A stretch of 7,761 nt of DNA from an uncultured Oscillospiraceae bacterium (GTDB taxonomy: Bacteria; Bacillota; Clostridia; Oscillospirales; Oscillospiraceae): contig CAADSF010000144.1 in assembly GCA_900751035.1 (NCBI GenBank), positions 1-7,761 of the forward strand, written 5' to 3'. The position numbers were made by a program, and so were the translations under genes. The notes under the pieces are model-generated. The model did not search any database, was not told the DNA's origin, and worked only from the letters and a program-made list of their open reading frames with translations. Shown here piece by piece: positions 5,850 through 7,761 of the stretch (its first letter is position 1; the number at the start of each line of letters is the position of its first letter).

Positions 5850-5952
5850 GTAGGGGCGGACGACACTGTCCGCCCGCAGAACGCAGTGTTTTTTTGAAAA
5901 TCTGCGGCGAATTTGCCACATTTTCTGGGCCGACAGAGTCGTCGGCCCCTAC
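5850..5952. mobile_element. MITE-like repeat, copy 2 (103 bp, inverted relative to copy 1)
   Basis: The element runs from GTAGGGGC to GCCCCTAC and matches the reverse complement of 3661-3762. Terminal hairpins are GGGCGGAC (5854-5861) with GTCCGCCC (5868-5875), and GGGCCGAC with GTCGGCCC near 5928-5949. The last 26 bases are identical to copy 1, while the centre has diverged. In this copy ACACTG (5863-5868) can pair with CAGTGT (5884-5889), just before seven Ts (5889-5895). The element may thus serve as the pta terminator, since no other terminator is evident after pta (inference). The short AT-rich palindrome GAATTT-GCGT-AAATTC (5823-5838) lies just before it. Confidence 0.8.
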
Positions 5953-5966
5953 GCACTCCGTCAAAG

Positions 5967-6184
5967 CCAAAACGCGAGCTTCGCTTGTGTTTTGGAGCGG
6001 AAGAAGGAAGCCGACAGGATAAGCATCCTTGCTCTGCAAGGATGCGTTCCGAAAGGCTCGTCCCGTCAAAAACCAAAACGCAAACCAGCGAAGCGCTTGC
6101 GTTTTGGAGAGGAAGAAGGAAGCCGACAGGATAAGCAGCCTTGCTTTGCAAGGATGCGTTCCGAAAGGCTTTCTTCTGACGAAG
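5967..6184. repeat. Two direct copies of a structured ~110-bp repeat
   Basis: Two units begin at 5967 and 6073. Their 60-base cores (5999-6058 and 6111-6170) differ at only two positions. Each unit has a first hairpin on a CCAAAAC/GTTTTGG stem: 5967-5995, 13 pairs with two G-U and a 3-base loop; and 6073-6107, 11 perfect pairs with a bulged inner stem. The stem's inner part differs in sequence but keeps pairing. A second hairpin, GCATCCTTGC/GCAAGGATGC (6023-6045), is perfect in unit 1 and has one mismatch in unit 2. In unit 2, GGAAGCC also pairs with GGCTTTC around the second hairpin. The cores are 112 bases apart, not a multiple of three, so an open frame across the region is not a gene. Function is unknown. 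Confidence 0.8.
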
Positions 6185-6213
6185 GTCACTCACGCGACCT
6201 GTACAAAAACTTC

Positions 6214-6245
6214 GTGGGGATACTGCCGCAAGGCAGCATCCCCAC
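6214..6245 (+). other. GCAA-tetraloop hairpin upstream of the MATE gene
   Basis: GTGGGGAT-A-CTGCC (6214-6227) pairs with GGCAG-C-ATCCCCAC (6232-6245): thirteen pairs, one A-C mismatch and a stable GCAA tetraloop. A T-run (6263-6268) lies 17 bases beyond the stem, too far for a standard terminator. It could be a leader structure of the MATE mRNA, a 3'-end structure for read-through from pta, or part of the repeat cluster. TTGACT (6250-6255) follows, but no usable -10 box at the right distance was found before the ATG. Confidence 0.55.
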
Positions 6246-6283
6246 ATCTTTGACTGTTTGTCTTTTTTACCGGAGTAATTTTT

Positions 6284-7696
6284 ATGAAACTGACTGATTA
6301 TCTGGGCGATAAGCCCTTCTGGCGCGTGACCGTGAAGCTGGCGGTCCCGGTCGCGCTGCAAAACGTATTGACAAGCTCGTTCCAGCTGGTCGACACGCTG
6401 ATGGTGTCGCAGCTGGGCGACGTGACGCTCTCCGCCGTCGGCATGGCGGCCCAGTGGGGGTGGCTGTGCGGGCTTCTGGGCTTCGGCCTGTGCTCAGGTA
6501 TGAGCGTGTTTATCTCGCAGTATTGGGGCGTCAAGGACCTCAAGGGTATCCGGCGCGTGATGGGCATCGGCCTGGTGCTGGCGATGCTCGTTTCGCTGGG
6601 CTTTCTGGCCGTCGCGCTGGCCGCGCCCGCGTGGGTGCTGGGCCTTTTCAATCAGGACCCCGCCGTCGTGGACGCCGGATGCCGGTATCTGCGCATTGTC
6701 TGCTTCTCCTATCCCGCTGTTGCACTGACATATCTGCTGTCCAATGTCCTGCGCGGCACAGAGCGCGTCCGCCTGCCGCTCTATGCCTCCATCGTCACGA
6801 CCATCGCCAACGCCTTTGCAGATTACGGTCTGATCTTCGGCGCGTTCGGCCTGCCGCGGCTCGGCGTGGAGGGCGCGGCCATCGCCACGTGCATTTCGTC
6901 GTGGCTGGGCCCGGTGCTGATTCTGATCTTCTCGGCGTTTGAGAAGAACCTGCTGATGGGCCCGGTGCGGGAGCTGTTTGATTTCAATTTCAAGCAGCTC
7001 GGCGAGTTCTGTGCCCGTGCGCTGCCCGTCATGTCGAACGAGGGGTTGTGGGCGCTCGGTATGCTCACGCTCAACCGTATTTACGCCAACATGGGCTATG
7101 AATATTACGCGGGCATGACCATCTTCAAAACGTTCTCCGAGCTGGCCTTCGCGTTCTACGTCGGCCTCGGCAACGCCTGCGTCATCATGGTCGGCAAGTC
7201 CATCGGCAGCGGCAAAATTCAGCGCGGCGTGGCAGACGCCCGGCGCTTTTCCGTGCTGGTGCCGCTGATGGGCCTTGCTGTGGGCCTGATTATGATCGCC
7301 GCGCGGCATCCGCTCGTGTCCCTGTTCGCCATGGGCGACAATCTCTCGGCCACGACCATCTCGACGGCCTACGCCGTGACGATTTTCTGCTCGCTGGAAT
7401 ACTGCTTCCGCAACATTTCCTATGTGCAGGTCGTGGGCGTGTTCCGCTCCGGCGGCGATACGCTGACGGGCATGATCTGCGACCTTGTAAGCCTCTGGGT
7501 CGTCGCCATCCCGCTGGCGCTGCTGGGTGCGCGGGTGCTGCACGTGTCGTTCCTCGGCGTCGTGATTCTCGCGTATCTGGGCGAGGACATCCCGAAGAGC
7601 ATCCTGTGCCTGCTCCACTTCAAATCCAGGCGCTGGCTCAAGCCCGTCACAGAAGAGGGCCGCGCGGGGTTGAAGGCGTACAGGGAGGAAAAATAG
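6284..7696 (+). CDS. MATE-family multidrug/cation efflux protein
   Basis: A 470-residue integral membrane protein with about twelve hydrophobic segments in two homologous MatE halves (about 15-180 and 240-405). Proteins of this family export cationic or hydrophobic compounds using a Na+ or H+ gradient. Typical signatures are VDTLMVSQLG (36-45) in the first half, VLRGTERVRLPL (155-166), GVEGAAIAT (194-202) and VFRSGGDT (386-393). GGAG (6272-6275) stands eight bases before the ATG. The length is normal for the family and no frameshift is seen. It has no operon partner; the substrate cannot be inferred. Its promoter is unclear because the upstream DNA is filled with repeats, and no regulator gene lies next to it. 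Confidence 0.9.
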   Translation: MKLTDYLGDKPFWRVTVKLAVPVALQNVLTSSFQLVDTLMVSQLGDVTLSAVGMAAQWGWLCGLLGFGLCSGMSVFISQYWGVKDLKGIRRVMGIGLVLAMLVSLGFLAVALAAPAWVLGLFNQDPAVVDAGCRYLRIVCFSYPAVALTYLLSNVLRGTERVRLPLYASIVTTIANAFADYGLIFGAFGLPRLGVEGAAIATCISSWLGPVLILIFSAFEKNLLMGPVRELFDFNFKQLGEFCARALPVMSNEGLWALGMLTLNRIYANMGYEYYAGMTIFKTFSELAFAFYVGLGNACVIMVGKSIGSGKIQRGVADARRFSVLVPLMGLAVGLIMIAARHPLVSLFAMGDNLSATTISTAYAVTIFCSLEYCFRNISYVQVVGVFRSGGDTLTGMICDLVSLWVVAIPLALLGARVLHVSFLGVVILAYLGEDIPKSILCLLHFKSRRWLKPVTEEGRAGLKAYREEK

Positions 7697-7702
7697 TATG
7701 CA

Positions 7703-7759
7703 CCCAAGGCTCCCCTTGGGCGCAAGGGGCCGATTCCCCCTGTCAGGGGGAAATGGCCC
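7703..7759. repeat. Nested palindromic repeat at the window edge
   Basis: CCCAAGG (7703-7709) pairs with CCTTGGG (7714-7720), and alternatively CCCCTT (7712-7717) pairs with AAGGGG (7724-7729). Then TTCCCCCT (7734-7741) pairs with AGGGGGAA (7745-7752), enclosed by GGGCC (7727-7731) and GGCCC (7755-7759). It begins seven bases after the MATE stop. This looks like the edge of an interspersed repeat cut by the window end, and could also terminate the MATE transcript, although no T-run is seen. Confidence 0.6.
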
Positions 7760-7761
7760 GA

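Noticed and set aside
5967..6184. CRISPR array
   Set aside because: Only two units, each of about 110 bp with 60-bp near-identical cores, no short regular repeats and spacers, and no cas genes.
5992..6297. 101-codon forward ORF between pta and the MATE gene
   Set aside because: It runs through the two repeat units in different frames, has no RBS or family resemblance, and overlaps the MATE start. It is an open frame across repeats.
5810..6361. 183-codon minus-strand ORF over the intergenic repeats
   Set aside because: Composed of MITE and repeat sequence with an internal duplication that mirrors the DNA repeats; no RBS or known domain.
6494..7618. 374-codon minus-strand ORF opposite the MATE gene
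   Set aside because: His/Asp/Gln-rich composition typical of an antisense shadow frame; the forward strand encodes a full MATE protein.

Overview
The window looks like ordinary chromosomal accessory and housekeeping DNA from a GC-rich, low-oxygen gut Firmicute. The best guess is Oscillospiraceae/Ruminococcaceae, at moderate confidence. This rests on strong Shine-Dalgarno sites (AGGAGG, GGAGGT), TTGACA/TATAAT promoters, GTG starts, a clostridial-type HicAB pair, a stand-alone Pta, and several families of short hairpin-rich intergenic repeats of the kind common in that group. Both edges fall inside repeat-like sequence. The window may therefore be a whole short contig whose assembly stopped at repeats (inference).

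Layout. 1-161 is a miniature inverted-repeat element with perfect 17-bp ends. A possible coding remnant and an 18-codon ORF follow (162-276). A consensus promoter (248-277) then drives a HicA/HicB toxin-antitoxin pair (310-919), closed by a hairpin at 936-967. A roughly 250-base regulatory gap ends in a TTGACA/TATAAT promoter (1174-1201) for a three-gene polar amino-acid ABC importer: lipoprotein binding protein (1256-2026), permease (2122-2862) and ATPase (2852-3598). A GC-rich hairpin lies between the first two genes, and a strong bidirectional terminator (3604-3637) ends the operon.

A convergent DUF1275/YoaK-family membrane protein gene (3799-4479, minus) has its own promoter and a leader with two mutually exclusive hairpins. 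Divergently from it runs pta, phosphate acetyltransferase (4792-5808), without an adjacent ackA. The yoaK-like/pta block is flanked by two inverted copies of a roughly 103-bp MITE-like element (3661-3762 and 5850-5952). Between pta and the last gene lie that MITE, two direct copies of a structured roughly 110-bp repeat, and a GCAA-tetraloop hairpin. A MATE-family efflux protein (6284-7696) follows, and the window ends in another nested-palindrome repeat.

The genes do not form one pathway. They are four independent transcription units: TA module, amino-acid import, acetyl-CoA/acetyl-phosphate metabolism, and membrane proteins. No novel multi-gene system is evident. The most interesting content is the dense and varied intergenic repeat and hairpin structure.
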